Shown in pieces: positions 6,494-15,376 of a stretch of 64,000 nt of DNA. The position numbers were made by a program, and so were the translations under genes. Numbering within the stretch: the first letter of the stretch is position 1; the number at the start of each line of letters is the position of its first letter. The notes beneath the pieces were generated by a model that saw only the letters and a list, made by a program, of their open reading frames with translations, ran no database searches and was not told the origin of the DNA. Where the stretch lies: assembly GCF_021730445.1 (NCBI RefSeq), contig NZ_JADNRM010000005.1, positions 1 through 64,000 of the forward strand, in the 5' to 3' direction. The DNA is from Phocaeicola faecalis. Its GTDB lineage: Bacteria > Bacteroidota > Bacteroidia > Bacteroidales > Bacteroidaceae.

Positions 6494-7495
6494 ATGGAAT
6501 TTGTAACAAACGAAAAACTAACAATCGTAGGCGCTGCTGGAATGATCGGTTCCAATATGGCTCAAACCGCTATTATGATGGGCCTTACTCCTAATATTTG
6601 TTTATACGACCCTTATGCTCCGGGCTTGGAGGGTGTGGCAGAAGAACTGTTCCACTGTGGCTTTGAAGGCATGAACATTACGTTCACTTCCGATATAAAA
6701 GAAGCCCTGACCGGTGCTAAATATATTGTAAACTCGGGAGGTGCTGCCCGCAAAGCAGGCATGACCCGTGAAGACTTATTAAAAGGAAATGCTGCCATCG
6801 CCGAAGAATTCGGCAAAAATGTAAAAGCTTATTGTCCGGATGTAAAACATATCGTAGTCATCTTTAACCCGGCCGATATCACCGGTCTGATTACCTTATT
6901 ATATTCAGGCCTGAAGCCTTCACAGGTCACTACTCTTGCCGCCCTTGACTCTACCCGCCTGCGTAGCGAACTGTCCAAGCATTTCGGTATCGCTATGGAC
7001 CAAGTAGAAAACTGCCGCACTTATGGCGGTCACGGTGAGCAGATGGCAGTCTACGCTTCCACCGCAAAAGTGAACGGAAAGCCTTTATCCGATATCATCG
7101 GCACTCCCGAACTGACTAAAGAACAATGGGCTGAGATTCAGCAAAAAGTAACCAAAGGCGGTGCAAATATCATCAACCTGCGCGGACGTTCTTCTTTCCA
7201 AAGTCCTTCATACGTTTCAATCGAAATGATTGCTGCCGCCATGGGAGGAAAACCATTCCGCTGGCCGGCAGGTACTTATGTATCAAATGGCAAGTTTGAC
7301 CACATCATGATGGCTTGGGAAACCTCAATAACCAAAGACGGCTGTCATTTGAAAGACGTAAAAGGTAGCCCTGAAGAAGAAGCCGCACTGGAAAAAAGTT
7401 ATGAACACCTCTGCGCATTGCGTGACGAAGTCATTGCGATGGGTGTTCTTCCGCCTGTTTCCGAATGGAACAAGCTGAATCCGAATATCAAATAA
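6494..7495 (+). CDS. mdh: Malate dehydrogenase (NAD)
   Basis: A 333-residue lactate/malate dehydrogenase-family enzyme interconverting malate and oxaloacetate in the cytoplasm, part of the reductive branch that leads to fumarate and succinate. The start at 6494 (MEFVTNEKLTIVG) is preferred to an upstream in-frame ATG at 6419 because the -7 promoter element overlaps that upstream position and the NAD-binding fold starts right after it. The glycine motif GAAGMIG spans residues 13-19. The catalytic histidine is His180 in GGHGEQM, and the substrate-binding arginines lie in RKAGMTR and STRLRSEL. A strong terminator follows, so it is probably monocistronic. Confidence 0.95.
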   Translation: MEFVTNEKLTIVGAAGMIGSNMAQTAIMMGLTPNICLYDPYAPGLEGVAEELFHCGFEGMNITFTSDIKEALTGAKYIVNSGGAARKAGMTREDLLKGNAAIAEEFGKNVKAYCPDVKHIVVIFNPADITGLITLLYSGLKPSQVTTLAALDSTRLRSELSKHFGIAMDQVENCRTYGGHGEQMAVYASTAKVNGKPLSDIIGTPELTKEQWAEIQQKVTKGGANIINLRGRSSFQSPSYVSIEMIAAAMGGKPFRWPAGTYVSNGKFDHIMMAWETSITKDGCHLKDVKGSPEEEAALEKSYEHLCALRDEVIAMGVLPPVSEWNKLNPNIK

Positions 7496-7517
7496 TCCCT
7501 GATTATAATATTCCGTT

Positions 7518-7556
7518 AAAAACGCCATCGGGCTCACCTCCGACGGCGTTTTTTTA
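7518..7556 (+). terminator. Intrinsic terminator of mdh
   Basis: A stem AACGCCaTCGG / CCGAcGGCGTT encloses the loop GCTCACCT and is followed by a run of T. It ends about 20 bp before dnaG, so dnaG must have its own promoter in the short remaining gap; TATCTTCG at about 7558 is a weak -7 candidate. Confidence 0.85.
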
Positions 7557-7573
7557 TTATCTTCGCATTCGCA

Positions 7574-9634
7574 ATGATAGACCAACCCACCATAGACCGA
7601 ATATTGGACGCTGCACAGATAGTAGATGTGGTATCCGAATTTGTCACCCTACGCAAGCGAGGTGTGAACTTTGTAGGGCTTTGCCCGTTTCATGATGACA
7701 AGACTCCATCGTTCTACGTGTCACCGGCCAAAGGATTATGCAAATGTTTTGCCTGTGGTAAAGGAGGAAACGTGGTTCACTTTGTGATGGAACACGAGCA
7801 GATGACCTACCCCGAAGCACTGCGCTGGCTGGCAAAAAAATACAATATAGAAATAAAAGAGCGTGAGCTTACCGATGAGGAGAAAGAAGTACAAAATGTA
7901 CGTGAAAGCCTCTTCGTGGTAAATGAATTCGCACGTGATTATTTTCAAAATATCCTCTATAACCATGCTGATGGCAAAGCCATTGGTATGACCTATTTCC
8001 GCCAACGTGGTATTCGCGACGACATCGTGAAAAAATTCCAGTTGGGCTACAGCACCACGGCACACGATGCATTGGCACAGGAAGCCTTACGCAAAGGATA
8101 TAAAAAAGAATTCCTGATAAAGACCGGCCTGTGTTACGAAAAAGAAGACGGCAGTCTGCGCGACCGTTTTTGGGGGCGCGTTATTTTTCCATGGTTCAAC
8201 ATCAGCGGAAAAGTATTAGGCTTCGGCGGACGCGTGTTGGACAGCCGCACCAAAGGAGTCAATCAAAAATACGTCAATTCACCCGAATCGGAAATATTCA
8301 GCAAACGAAAAGAGCTATATGGCATCTTCCAAGCAAAAGCAGCCATTGTTAAAGCTGATTGCGTTTACATGGTAGAAGGATACACCGATGTGATAGCCAT
8401 GCATCAATGTGGATTGGAGAATGTGGTAGCCAACTCGGGAACTTCGTTGAGTGAACAACAAATCCGCCTGCTCCATCGTTTTACTGCAAATATCACGTTA
8501 TTATATGACGGTGATGAAGCCGGTATAAAAGCCAGCATCCGAGGCATAGACATGCTGCTCGCAGAAGGGATGAATATCAAAGTCCTGCTCCTTCCTGACG
8601 GAGATGACCCTGACAGTTTTTCCCGAAAACACAATGCTACAGAGTTTAAGCAATACATTGCCGATCACGAAGAAAATTTCATTCGTTTTAAAACCAACTT
8701 ATTACTAAAGGATGCTCAAAAAGATCCTGTCAAGCGAGCCGGTCTGATAGCTGATATGGCAAGAAGCATCGGACTGATTCCCAATGATGTGATTCGTTAT
8801 GCCTGTGTAAAGGAATGTGCTACCATTCTGAATGTAAACGAACAGATTATCCTGAATGAGATAAAGAAGCATCTACTGCAACGTGATGATAACTATTTGG
8901 AACAAATCAAGAAAGAGAAAGATGCGACCGACAACAACCTTATGCTTTCTCCTTCCGCTGATATGGTCCCGCCTCCCATGGGAGCAGAGGACAACGTTCC
9001 CCCTCCTCCTTTCCCACCCGAGGAAGTAGAAGCACAATACCAGTCCTACATTCCCGAAGAAGGAAGGGAAAAGTATGTATTCTATGCCAAAGAACAACTA
9101 CTGATAAAAACTCTAATCCGCTATGGAGAAAGGATTATGTGTTATGTAGAGACAGAAGAGAATGCAGAAACGCCACTTACAGTGATAGAATATATTTCAA
9201 TGGACTTGAAACAGGATGAGTTGCAGTTTCACAACCCATTACATAGAAAAATATTGGCAGAAGCAGAGAGTCATCTGCATGACCAGAACTTTACGGCAGA
9301 GCGTTATTTCCTGGCACATCCCGATCCTACCATCAGCAGATTGGCTGCAGAGATGATAAATGACCGTTACCAACTAAGTAAATATCATTCTAAATCTCAA
9401 AAGATAATAACGGATGAAGAGCGTTTACATGAACTGGTTCCGCATCAAATCATCGATTTTAAACTGGCCATACTGGAAGAAGAAATGAAACATACATTGC
9501 AAGCATTAGGCAGGCCCGAAGTGGCTCAAGACGCCAACAAATGCTTGGAAATTATGGCTCACTACAAAGACTTGAGCGAACTATTGAAAGAGATGGCCAA
9601 ACGTGCAGGCGACCGGGTGGTACTCAAAGCATAG
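7574..9634 (+). CDS. dnaG: DNA primase
   Basis: A 686-residue primase that makes RNA primers for lagging-strand synthesis. The N-terminal CHC2 zinc finger is intact (Cys37, His40, Cys58, Cys61). The catalytic core has the TOPRIM motifs VEGYTDVIAMHQ (near residue 265) and DGDEAG (near 315), and a late DGDDPDSF motif. Residues 450-490 form a Pro-rich linker (VPPPMGAEDNVPPPPFPPEE), longer than in E. coli. The rest is a C-terminal helicase-interaction domain. The length is usual for Bacteroidetes. It is followed by a degenerate repeat element, not by rpoD as in some other phyla. Confidence 0.97.
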   Translation: MIDQPTIDRILDAAQIVDVVSEFVTLRKRGVNFVGLCPFHDDKTPSFYVSPAKGLCKCFACGKGGNVVHFVMEHEQMTYPEALRWLAKKYNIEIKERELTDEEKEVQNVRESLFVVNEFARDYFQNILYNHADGKAIGMTYFRQRGIRDDIVKKFQLGYSTTAHDALAQEALRKGYKKEFLIKTGLCYEKEDGSLRDRFWGRVIFPWFNISGKVLGFGGRVLDSRTKGVNQKYVNSPESEIFSKRKELYGIFQAKAAIVKADCVYMVEGYTDVIAMHQCGLENVVANSGTSLSEQQIRLLHRFTANITLLYDGDEAGIKASIRGIDMLLAEGMNIKVLLLPDGDDPDSFSRKHNATEFKQYIADHEENFIRFKTNLLLKDAQKDPVKRAGLIADMARSIGLIPNDVIRYACVKECATILNVNEQIILNEIKKHLLQRDDNYLEQIKKEKDATDNNLMLSPSADMVPPPMGAEDNVPPPPFPPEEVEAQYQSYIPEEGREKYVFYAKEQLLIKTLIRYGERIMCYVETEENAETPLTVIEYISMDLKQDELQFHNPLHRKILAEAESHLHDQNFTAERYFLAHPDPTISRLAAEMINDRYQLSKYHSKSQKIITDEERLHELVPHQIIDFKLAILEEEMKHTLQALGRPEVAQDANKCLEIMAHYKDLSELLKEMAKRAGDRVVLKA

Positions 9635-9650
9635 GATTTCATTTATCACA

Positions 9651-9799
9651 GGAAGATTGTGCCAACATGAAATGCCTATCATTTGACCGGAGGGACAGAT
9701 TGAATCCACACGAAAATGATTTACCGCATGCGTTCGGGCAGATTTAATCTGCCCTACAGCAACAATATGACATTACTTGGAAGTTTTGACACATTGTCC
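9651..9799. repeat. Degenerate inverted-repeat element downstream of dnaG and folE
   Basis: The right end TTTTGACACATTGTCC (9784-9799) and a poorer left end (GATTGTGCCAACAT from about 9654) resemble the ends of the elements at 10901, 37804 and 57022. Inside, GGGCAGATTTAATCTGCCC at 9736-9754 is a perfect palindrome. The reverse complement of its right half aligns with the left half of the element at 10901, so the two form one subfamily and lie on both sides of the folE operon. Confidence 0.6.
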
Positions 9800-9822
9800 A
9801 CAGTTGGTAGAGTTATAATAGG

Positions 9823-10416
9823 TCAGCGTTGATGACGAATAAGATTCATAAACTCCTCCCGAGTCTTAGCCTGATTGAATGCTCCGGTAAAATCAGAAGT
9901 AGTAGTGATGGCATTCTGTTTTTCCACCCCACGCATTTGCATACACATGTGCTTCGCTTCCACTACCACCATTACGCCTAATGGATTTAATGTTTCCTGA
10001 ATGCATTCTTTAATTTGCAACGTCATACGTTCTTGCACCTGAAGACGGTGTGAAAAGACATCAACCACACGGGCTATCTTGCTCAAACCCGTAATATAAC
10101 CGTTAGGGATATAAGCCACATGCGCTTTGCCATAGAACGGCAACATGTGATGCTCACACAAAGAGAAGAAATCAATATCTTTCACTATAACCATCTGGCT
10201 ATATTCTTCTTTAAACTTAGCTCCCAACAAAATAGCATGGGGGTCTTGTTCATAACCGCGCGTCAGCGTCAGCATTGCTTTTGCCACACGTTCGGGCGTT
10301 TTCAGCAATCCTTCTCTTTCTACATCTTCGCCCAACAGCGATAAAATACTCTCATAATGGCCTTTCAACTGCGCAATCTTCTCTGCAGACCATTCGGGGT
10401 GCAATAGTTCTTCCAT
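9823..10416 (-). CDS. folE: GTP cyclohydrolase I
   Basis: A 197-residue enzyme that converts GTP to 7,8-dihydroneopterin triphosphate, the first step of folate synthesis. The zinc ligands are present with the usual spacing (Cys87, His90, Cys158), as is the catalytic His89 in [10 protein letters not shown]. Other family blocks are [17 protein letters not shown] and [14 protein letters not shown]. The start lies 1 bp after the stop of the SPOR-domain gene, so the two are co-transcribed. folP, a later enzyme of the pathway, is in this window at 35478 but in another operon. Confidence 0.97.
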   Translation of the reverse strand: MEELLHPEWSAEKIAQLKGHYESILSLLGEDVEREGLLKTPERVAKAMLTLTRGYEQDPHAILLGAKFKEEYSQMVIVKDIDFFSLCEHHMLPFYGKAHVAYIPNGYITGLSKIARVVDVFSHRLQVQERMTLQIKECIQETLNPLGVMVVVEAKHMCMQMRGVEKQNAITTTSDFTGAFNQAKTREEFMNLIRHQR

Positions 10417-10417
10417 G

Positions 10418-10876
10418 TTAGTCTAGGGGGATATTAATTTGTTCACGAACAATAGATACTTCTTTAAAAGCACCGGTAGTCTTCAAACGACGCATGGCTG
10501 CGTCAGCTTCTTCGATACTGCGGAAATCACCTACACGGCATAGCCAACGAGGAGGCTGGAAATAAGCATAAACGGGCATATCCGGAAATTCCTCTTTTAC
10601 CTTATTAGCCATATTGTTGGCTTCGTTGCGAGCCACGCGAGAATTGTTCCCGGCATAAACCTGAACCCGATATCCTCTGGCCTTCAATGTCTTTTGCTCA
10701 CTTCCGACAGCACTCTTGGTATGGATTGTACCTATCAGACCTGTTATCTTAGAATCTTGATGAATGGTCACTGTACCCTCTCCGGCGCGACTATGCTGGA
10801 GACTTTCTACAATATTCTGCTGTGCAAAAGCAGAAAGACCAAAGGCTAAGAAGAATATGATAAAAATGTATCTCAT
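10418..10876 (-). CDS. Secreted SPOR-domain protein
   Basis: A 152-residue protein with a signal peptide ([18 protein letters not shown]) and a C-terminal SPOR domain at about residues 66-145 ([43 protein letters not shown]). SPOR domains bind denuded glycan strands of peptidoglycan, usually at the division septum, so the protein probably acts in the periplasm on cell-wall remodelling. The 45 residues between signal and domain are unrecognised. It is upstream of folE with a 1-bp gap, and an inverted-repeat element at 10901 occupies the space before it. Confidence 0.85.
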   Translation of the reverse strand: MRYIFIIFFLAFGLSAFAQQNIVESLQHSRAGEGTVTIHQDSKITGLIGTIHTKSAVGSEQKTLKARGYRVQVYAGNNSRVARNEANNMANKVKEEFPDMPVYAYFQPPRWLCRVGDFRSIEEADAAMRRLKTTGAFKEVSIVREQINIPLD

Positions 10877-10900
10877 GTCGTTTAATGAATTTAGAATATT

Positions 10901-11006
10901 GGAGGTGTGTCAAAATTCCAAAGTCACCGCCACATTGTTATTGCAGGAGCGGATTCAATCTATCCCTACAGCAAAATGACAGGTTGTTTTCATTTTGACA
11001 CACCCG
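10901..11006. repeat. Inverted-repeat element between tpiA and the SPOR-domain gene
   Basis: The ends GGTGTGTCAAAAT (10904-10916) and ATTTTGACACACC (10992-11004) are perfect 13-bp inverted repeats around about 75 bp of noncoding sequence. The element lies between tpiA and the SPOR gene in a minus-strand run, so it could form a hairpin in a read-through transcript. It belongs to the same TGTGTCAAAA-ended group as the longer elements but lacks their GTAGGGGC hairpin. Confidence 0.75.
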
Positions 11007-11041
11007 GGAAAGGCTACACCGGGCAGCCTTTAATTAACCAA

Positions 11042-11797
11042 TTATTTGAATGCATCGATAATGCCCTTGAAGTCAGCGACCTTCAAAGCAGCGCCACCAA
11101 TCAAGCCACCATCCACATCAGGATTAGCAAACAATTCTTTTGCGTTAGAAGGCTTGCAGCTACCACCATAAAGGATAGAAGTATTGTCTGCAACTTCTTT
11201 GCCATACTTGTCAGCAATTAAAGAACGAATAAATGCATGGATTTCCTGAGCCTGCTCAGCTGTAGCAGTCTTACCTGTACCAATAGCCCAAACCGGTTCG
11301 TATGCCAAGATAATCTTGCCAAAGTCTTCAGCAGACAAAGAGAATACTGATGCCAACTGAGCAGCAACTACTTCATTCTGTTTGTTAGCTTCGCGTTCTT
11401 CCAAAACTTCACCGATACAGAAGATAGGTTTCAGGTTGTTAGCCAAAGCCAGTTTTACCTTTTCTTCCAGAATAGCTACAGTTTCGCCATAGTAAGCACG
11501 ACGTTCAGAGTGACCCAAGATTACGTATTCTGCACCGGTAGAAGCTACCATCTCTGCAGAAACTTCACCTGTATATGCACCTGATACTTTGTCTGCACAG
11601 TTTTCTGCACCGACACCGATAACAGCTTTATCAACAATAGGAGTAACCGAAGCCAAGTGAATAAACGGAGTACAGATTACTACGTCACAATTAGGTTTGT
11701 CAGCAGCCAATGCTTCGTTCAATTCTTTTGCAAGAGCAATACCTTCCTGAAGGTTCTTGTTCATTTTCCAGTTTCCTGCAACAATGTTCTTTCTCAT
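11042..11797 (-). CDS. tpiA: Triosephosphate isomerase
   Basis: A 251-residue TIM-barrel enzyme interconverting dihydroxyacetone phosphate and glyceraldehyde 3-phosphate in glycolysis. All hallmarks are present: GNWKMN near the N-terminus with the substrate-binding lysine, VILGHSERR with the electrophilic histidine, [11 protein letters not shown] with the catalytic glutamate, and the phosphate-binding ILYGGSCKP and GGLIGGAAL loops. The length is standard. It lies 29 bp downstream of the DoxX-type gene and is probably in one transcript with it and the DUF1599 gene. Confidence 0.97.
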   Translation of the reverse strand: MRKNIVAGNWKMNKNLQEGIALAKELNEALAADKPNCDVVICTPFIHLASVTPIVDKAVIGVGAENCADKVSGAYTGEVSAEMVASTGAEYVILGHSERRAYYGETVAILEEKVKLALANNLKPIFCIGEVLEEREANKQNEVVAAQLASVFSLSAEDFGKIILAYEPVWAIGTGKTATAEQAQEIHAFIRSLIADKYGKEVADNTSILYGGSCKPSNAKELFANPDVDGGLIGGAALKVADFKGIIDAFK

Positions 11798-11826
11798 TTT
11801 GTTTTTTTGTTAAAGGGTTAATGAAA

Positions 11827-13134
11827 TTATTTTGTTTGATTCTCTTTCAATTTTATTCTCTTTTTCTTGTGATATTGTTCCCAAACGGCATCTACCATAC
11901 TGAAGAACAGCAACGGAAATATAAACCATGCAAATACCAGAACCACCTTGTGGCTGAATGTCTTAGCATTCATCTGTGCCAACGGAAGCTTTTCCAAACG
12001 GTCGGTCAGCATATATTCGTCAGGCAGACTGTTCACACTCCATTTATTGATTACTACACCATTCTTCAACAACATCAATCCGGGATTAGACCGAATCATG
12101 GTCTTCAATGTAATATTATCCATCAAGCAGAAAGGATACTCCGCTCCGGTACGTTCTTGCCAGTCTTCAATGTCTTTATCGGGAGACGAAGTGAGACAGT
12201 AGAACTTATAATTATTTTCCACACTATAATCATAAAGCTCGTTTATCAAATCGATAGTGCTGTCGTCAGCTTGATTCAACTGGTGGGCTATCAACAGAAA
12301 AGTATACCCCTTATCGTCCAACACTTCTTCAGTGATATCCTCGCCATCCTCTTGCCTAATCATGGAAAAATCATGAATAGGCGGTTCATAACCCTGCTCC
12401 TTAACAACTGTTTTAGAGTCGACGAATGCCCATGTGCTATCAGGATAGTTTTCAAGTGAAAACTCTTTCTCCACGCCATCCTTTTTCAAGATAAAACGAG
12501 TTTCATAGACAGTGGGCTGAGCGCCTTCCGGAATTTCCATTCCTTTACGAATATCAGCACCGATATGGTAAGGTCTGAAATCGAAAACCGGCAATTCACG
12601 ATAACAGTATAAAGTCATTCCCAATATATAAAGGAACGTATAAAGCGCAACAAGCCAGTCAAAACGTTTAGTTACCAATGGAGTAATGCAGGTTCGCCAT
12701 TTGAACACCGACACCGCAGCCAACAACAAGACAATATTCTTCCAGAAAGTTTGCCAATTGGTCAACACCACCGCATCGCCGAAACAGCCGCAATCCGATA
12801 TCGGATTATCAATTGCCAACCACAGAGTAAGCGGCGTCATCACTCCCATGATAATCAGCATAAACAAAGTTGTTGTCCGTCTGCGAATGCCAAATAACAG
12901 GTATACACCCAGACAGAACTCAATCATTGCCTGCAATACCGATGCCAAGAACGGAAGAAATGCCGGAACCAATGCAGCCCAACCGAAAGCCTCCAGATAA
13001 TCCTGAATTTTATATTGAGTACCTAAAGGGTCTACCGCCTTGACAAAGCCGGAAAATATAAATACAATGGCCAAAAAGAAACGGCATGCATTTGTCCAAA
13101 GTCCAATAATGCTATGTAAACGCTTACTCTCCAA
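11827..13134 (-). CDS. DoxX/MauE-type membrane protein with degenerate thioredoxin tail
   Basis: A 435-residue protein resembling the BT_3928 family. The first 180 residues carry four or more membrane helices of the DoxX/MauE kind, including the Cys motif ISDCGCFG (near residue 130). Residues 190-370 form a soluble domain with a thioredoxin-like pattern (TFLLIAHQLNQ, FYCLTSSPDKDIEDW, YPFCLMDNITLKTMIRSNPGLMLLKNGVVINKW) but no CxxC. A last helix and a basic tail finish the protein. MauE-type proteins handle disulfides, so a redox role at the membrane is plausible but unproven. It overlaps the DUF1599 gene by 11 bp. Confidence 0.75.
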   Translation of the reverse strand: MESKRLHSIIGLWTNACRFFLAIVFIFSGFVKAVDPLGTQYKIQDYLEAFGWAALVPAFLPFLASVLQAMIEFCLGVYLLFGIRRRTTTLFMLIIMGVMTPLTLWLAIDNPISDCGCFGDAVVLTNWQTFWKNIVLLLAAVSVFKWRTCITPLVTKRFDWLVALYTFLYILGMTLYCYRELPVFDFRPYHIGADIRKGMEIPEGAQPTVYETRFILKKDGVEKEFSLENYPDSTWAFVDSKTVVKEQGYEPPIHDFSMIRQEDGEDITEEVLDDKGYTFLLIAHQLNQADDSTIDLINELYDYSVENNYKFYCLTSSPDKDIEDWQERTGAEYPFCLMDNITLKTMIRSNPGLMLLKNGVVINKWSVNSLPDEYMLTDRLEKLPLAQMNAKTFSHKVVLVFAWFIFPLLFFSMVDAVWEQYHKKKRIKLKENQTK

Positions 13135-13669
13135 ATTCTAATTTTATCAATCCAAATACCGAATAATTAATCATATCCATATAATTGGCATCAATTCCCT
13201 CGGATACCAAGGTAGCCCCATCATGCCCCTCGATTTGCTTGGTGCGGTAAATCTTCATCAAAATCAAATCGGTATAAGAACTTATGCGCATGCTACGCCA
13301 TGCCTCATCATAGTCATGGTTCTTGGCAAGCATTAACTCCAATGCCTGTCGTGCATACTGGTCGTATAATTCCAAAGCACGCGCTTCTGTCATGTCATCC
13401 GTCTCGGCATATCCCAATTCCAACTGGATTAAACCGATAATCCCATAATTAACGATAGCCATAAACTCCGAACGGATACCTTCGTCCACCATCGTTACCC
13501 CTTTGGTCTCAATGCTTCGAATGCGGTTGGCTTTTATAAAAATCTGGTCGGTAACAGATGAAGGGCGCATGATACGCCATGCAGCACCGTAATCATGCAG
13601 TTTCTTCGCAAACAAATCACGGCAAATAGCTATCACATGTTCAAATTGTTGTTTAGTATCTTTCATCAT
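13124..13669 (-). CDS. DUF1599 protein with two tandem copies of the domain
   Basis: A 181-residue cytoplasmic protein made of two related halves. Residues 15-85 contain KKLHDYGAAWRIMRPSSVTD and an EGIRSEFMAIVNYGIIGLIQLELG block; residues 108-180 repeat the pattern with KNHDYDEAWRSMRISSYTD and EGIDANYMDMINYSVFGLIKLEFG. This is the DUF1599 / nucleotide-modification-associated family, whose biochemical role is inferred only from phage neighbours. The overlap with the DoxX-type gene shows co-translation. The promoter -7 element TAACTTTG lies just upstream (13694-13687 on the minus strand). Confidence 0.85.
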   Translation of the reverse strand: MMKDTKQQFEHVIAICRDLFAKKLHDYGAAWRIMRPSSVTDQIFIKANRIRSIETKGVTMVDEGIRSEFMAIVNYGIIGLIQLELGYAETDDMTEARALELYDQYARQALELMLAKNHDYDEAWRSMRISSYTDLILMKIYRTKQIEGHDGATLVSEGIDANYMDMINYSVFGLIKLEFGE

Positions 13670-13686
13670 TCTCTATGAATAGGCGA

Positions 13687-13694
13687 CAAAGTTA
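13687..13694 (-). promoter_or_regulatory. -7 element of the DUF1599-DoxX-tpiA transcript
   Basis: Read on the minus strand this is TAACTTTG, an exact TAnnTTTG match about 20 bp before the start codon. A TTTG lies about 24 bp further upstream, a little beyond the normal spacing. Confidence 0.5.
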
Positions 13695-13719
13695 CACATT
13701 TTTCTGCTTAAGCGTAAAC

Positions 13720-13752
13720 AAAAAGGCGGAAAAGAATACTCCTTCCCGCCCT
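13720..13752 (-). terminator. Terminator of the M23-peptidase gene
   Basis: On the minus strand GGCGGGAAGGA pairs with TCTTTTCCGCC with one or two wobble positions, then TTTTTG follows. It separates the M23 gene from the DUF1599 promoter. Confidence 0.75.
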
Positions 13753-13779
13753 ATTTTATATTTCTTAATTAACTATTAC

Positions 13780-14670
13780 TTAAGAACATCTTAACACTTG
13801 TCCCGGACGAAGTATCGTTCTGCGAGTAATGTGGTTCAATTTACACAGCGCATCGATAGATGTACCTGTCTTTTGTGCAATCCGGCTCAACGTATCGCCA
13901 CTGCGTACTTTATGATAACGAATCGTTCCATCCGAAGATGCCATCAGACTGACATTCTTACTGCTGGTATTATTACGCTGATATCTGTTACTGCCTTTTC
14001 TGAACAGATAAGAATCGGCAACAATATCCTGTTTTTCAAAATCAAACAAATAAGCCGGATTAATGGCTTGTCCCAAGAAGCGAGTTTCGAAATGAAGATG
14101 AGAACCTGTAGAACGACCTGTGTTACCACCCAATCCGATGGGCTCGCCCGCTTCTACATATTGGTCTTCATTTACAATCTGCTTGGACAAGTGCCCATAG
14201 ACAGTTTCCAAACCATTCTCATGACGGATTACCACGTATTTTCCATAACCGCGACGTTCGTACTTCACCATACGCACTTTTCCACTGAAAGCGGCACGAA
14301 TCGTATCGCCAATGTAGACTTTAATATCTAATCCATTGTGCATACGGCGACGGCGGGGACCAAATTTTGAAGTAATCTTTGTATGTTCAGTCGGCATGTG
14401 GAAGCCGGTCATATCAATACGGAAAGTATCAGGGATAGTAACGGTATTACCGTAAGCGTGTACACGTTCATTGCTCCAGTTAGGATAAAGAGTGTATGCA
14501 GGATAAGCAGCTTTCTCCGCTTTAATCTGGCGAATCAATGCAACAGAATCTACTGCCTTCAACTTTCTGTCGATTGGCGCCTGGCGTGCCAACAAGTCCT
14601 GTCCTGACACATTCAGGCTGACTAAGGCGAAAGCTGCCGCTGCGACTACTTTAATACATTTCAAAATCAT
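13780..14670 (-). CDS. Secreted M23 peptidase with C-terminal LysM
   Basis: A 296-residue cell-wall hydrolase. A signal peptide occupies residues 1-23 (ends NVSGQ). The M23 domain covers about residues 95-210 and holds both zinc-binding motifs, HNGLDIK and HLHFE, plus the VYGHL block, so it should be catalytically competent. Residues 250-296 form a LysM module (YHKVRSGDTLSRIAQKTGTS, CKLNHI, LRPGQVLRCS) that binds peptidoglycan. The domain order is the reverse of many M23 proteins, which carry LysM first. It follows ndk by 20 bp in the same direction, though ndk has promoters of its own further up. Confidence 0.9.
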   Translation of the reverse strand: MILKCIKVVAAAAFALVSLNVSGQDLLARQAPIDRKLKAVDSVALIRQIKAEKAAYPAYTLYPNWSNERVHAYGNTVTIPDTFRIDMTGFHMPTEHTKITSKFGPRRRRMHNGLDIKVYIGDTIRAAFSGKVRMVKYERRGYGKYVVIRHENGLETVYGHLSKQIVNEDQYVEAGEPIGLGGNTGRSTGSHLHFETRFLGQAINPAYLFDFEKQDIVADSYLFRKGSNRYQRNNTSSKNVSLMASSDGTIRYHKVRSGDTLSRIAQKTGTSIDALCKLNHITRRTILRPGQVLRCS

Positions 14671-14690
14671 CCGTTTCTTTTGTTTTTCTT

Positions 14691-15152
14691 TTAATATTCG
14701 TCATTAGCATAAAGAGAGCCAAACACGGCTTGCTCGTACTCGAATATCTCTTCTGGTTTAAAAAATCTTTTTAGTTCTACTTCGGCAGCTTCAGGCGAAT
14801 CGGATGCATGGACAATGTTTTCCTGGAAACTCATACTGTAATCTCCACGGATAGTTCCGGGTGCAGCCAAGCGACCGTTAGTAGGACCGGTTAATGTTCT
14901 CACCACTTGAATAGCATCTACACCTTCAAAGCAACAAACAATAACGGGACAAGCCATCATTGAGTCCTTTACGCGCTGAAAGAACGGCTTTGAACTTAAA
15001 TGAGCATAATGTTCACTAAGCACCTCATCTGTCAATTGAACCATTTTCATTCCGGCCAAACGTAATCCCTTGCGTTCAAATCTGCTTGTTATCTCACCGA
15101 CCAGTGCTCTTTGAAGAGTACAGGGCTTCAAAATGACTAACGTTTTTTCCAT
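14691..15152 (-). CDS. ndk: Nucleoside diphosphate kinase
   Basis: A 153-residue enzyme that transfers phosphate between nucleoside tri- and diphosphates through a phosphohistidine. The catalytic histidine sits in ENIVHASDSPEAA, and the nucleotide-binding TNGRLAAPGTIRGDYS block is intact. The frame stays open 50 codons upstream, but the family begins with MEKTLVILKPCTLQR, so the start is at 15152 (or the adjacent ATG at 15155). It is about ten residues longer than E. coli Ndk. The upstream 150 bp contain two candidate promoters. Confidence 0.95.
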   Translation of the reverse strand: MEKTLVILKPCTLQRALVGEITSRFERKGLRLAGMKMVQLTDEVLSEHYAHLSSKPFFQRVKDSMMACPVIVCCFEGVDAIQVVRTLTGPTNGRLAAPGTIRGDYSMSFQENIVHASDSPEAAEVELKRFFKPEEIFEYEQAVFGSLYANDEY

Positions 15153-15206
15153 CATAATATTGGTTCTTTTTAAGGTTATCGAGATACTTCTATTCAAAAA
15201 TTCTCC

Positions 15207-15280
15207 CAAAGATAGACTTTTTCTTCGAAACAACGGGTCTATCTTTAACTCTTTTTTTATGTAGAATATATGCAAAAGTA
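15207..15280 (-). promoter_or_regulatory. Two candidate -7 elements for ndk
   Basis: On the minus strand TATCTTTG (15214-15207) and TACTTTTG (15280-15273) both fit TAnnTTTG. Neither has a perfect TTTG at 19-21 bp, so either or both could be used. The in-frame upstream extension of ndk reads across both, which supports the shorter ndk. Confidence 0.45.
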
Positions 15281-15376
15281 TTATAGAACGAACGAAAACC
15301 ATTATAAACAGGGAAGATAAAGGTCTTTTATGTTATGCAACATATATCCTCTATTTTAACAGTAGTACAGGGTAAA

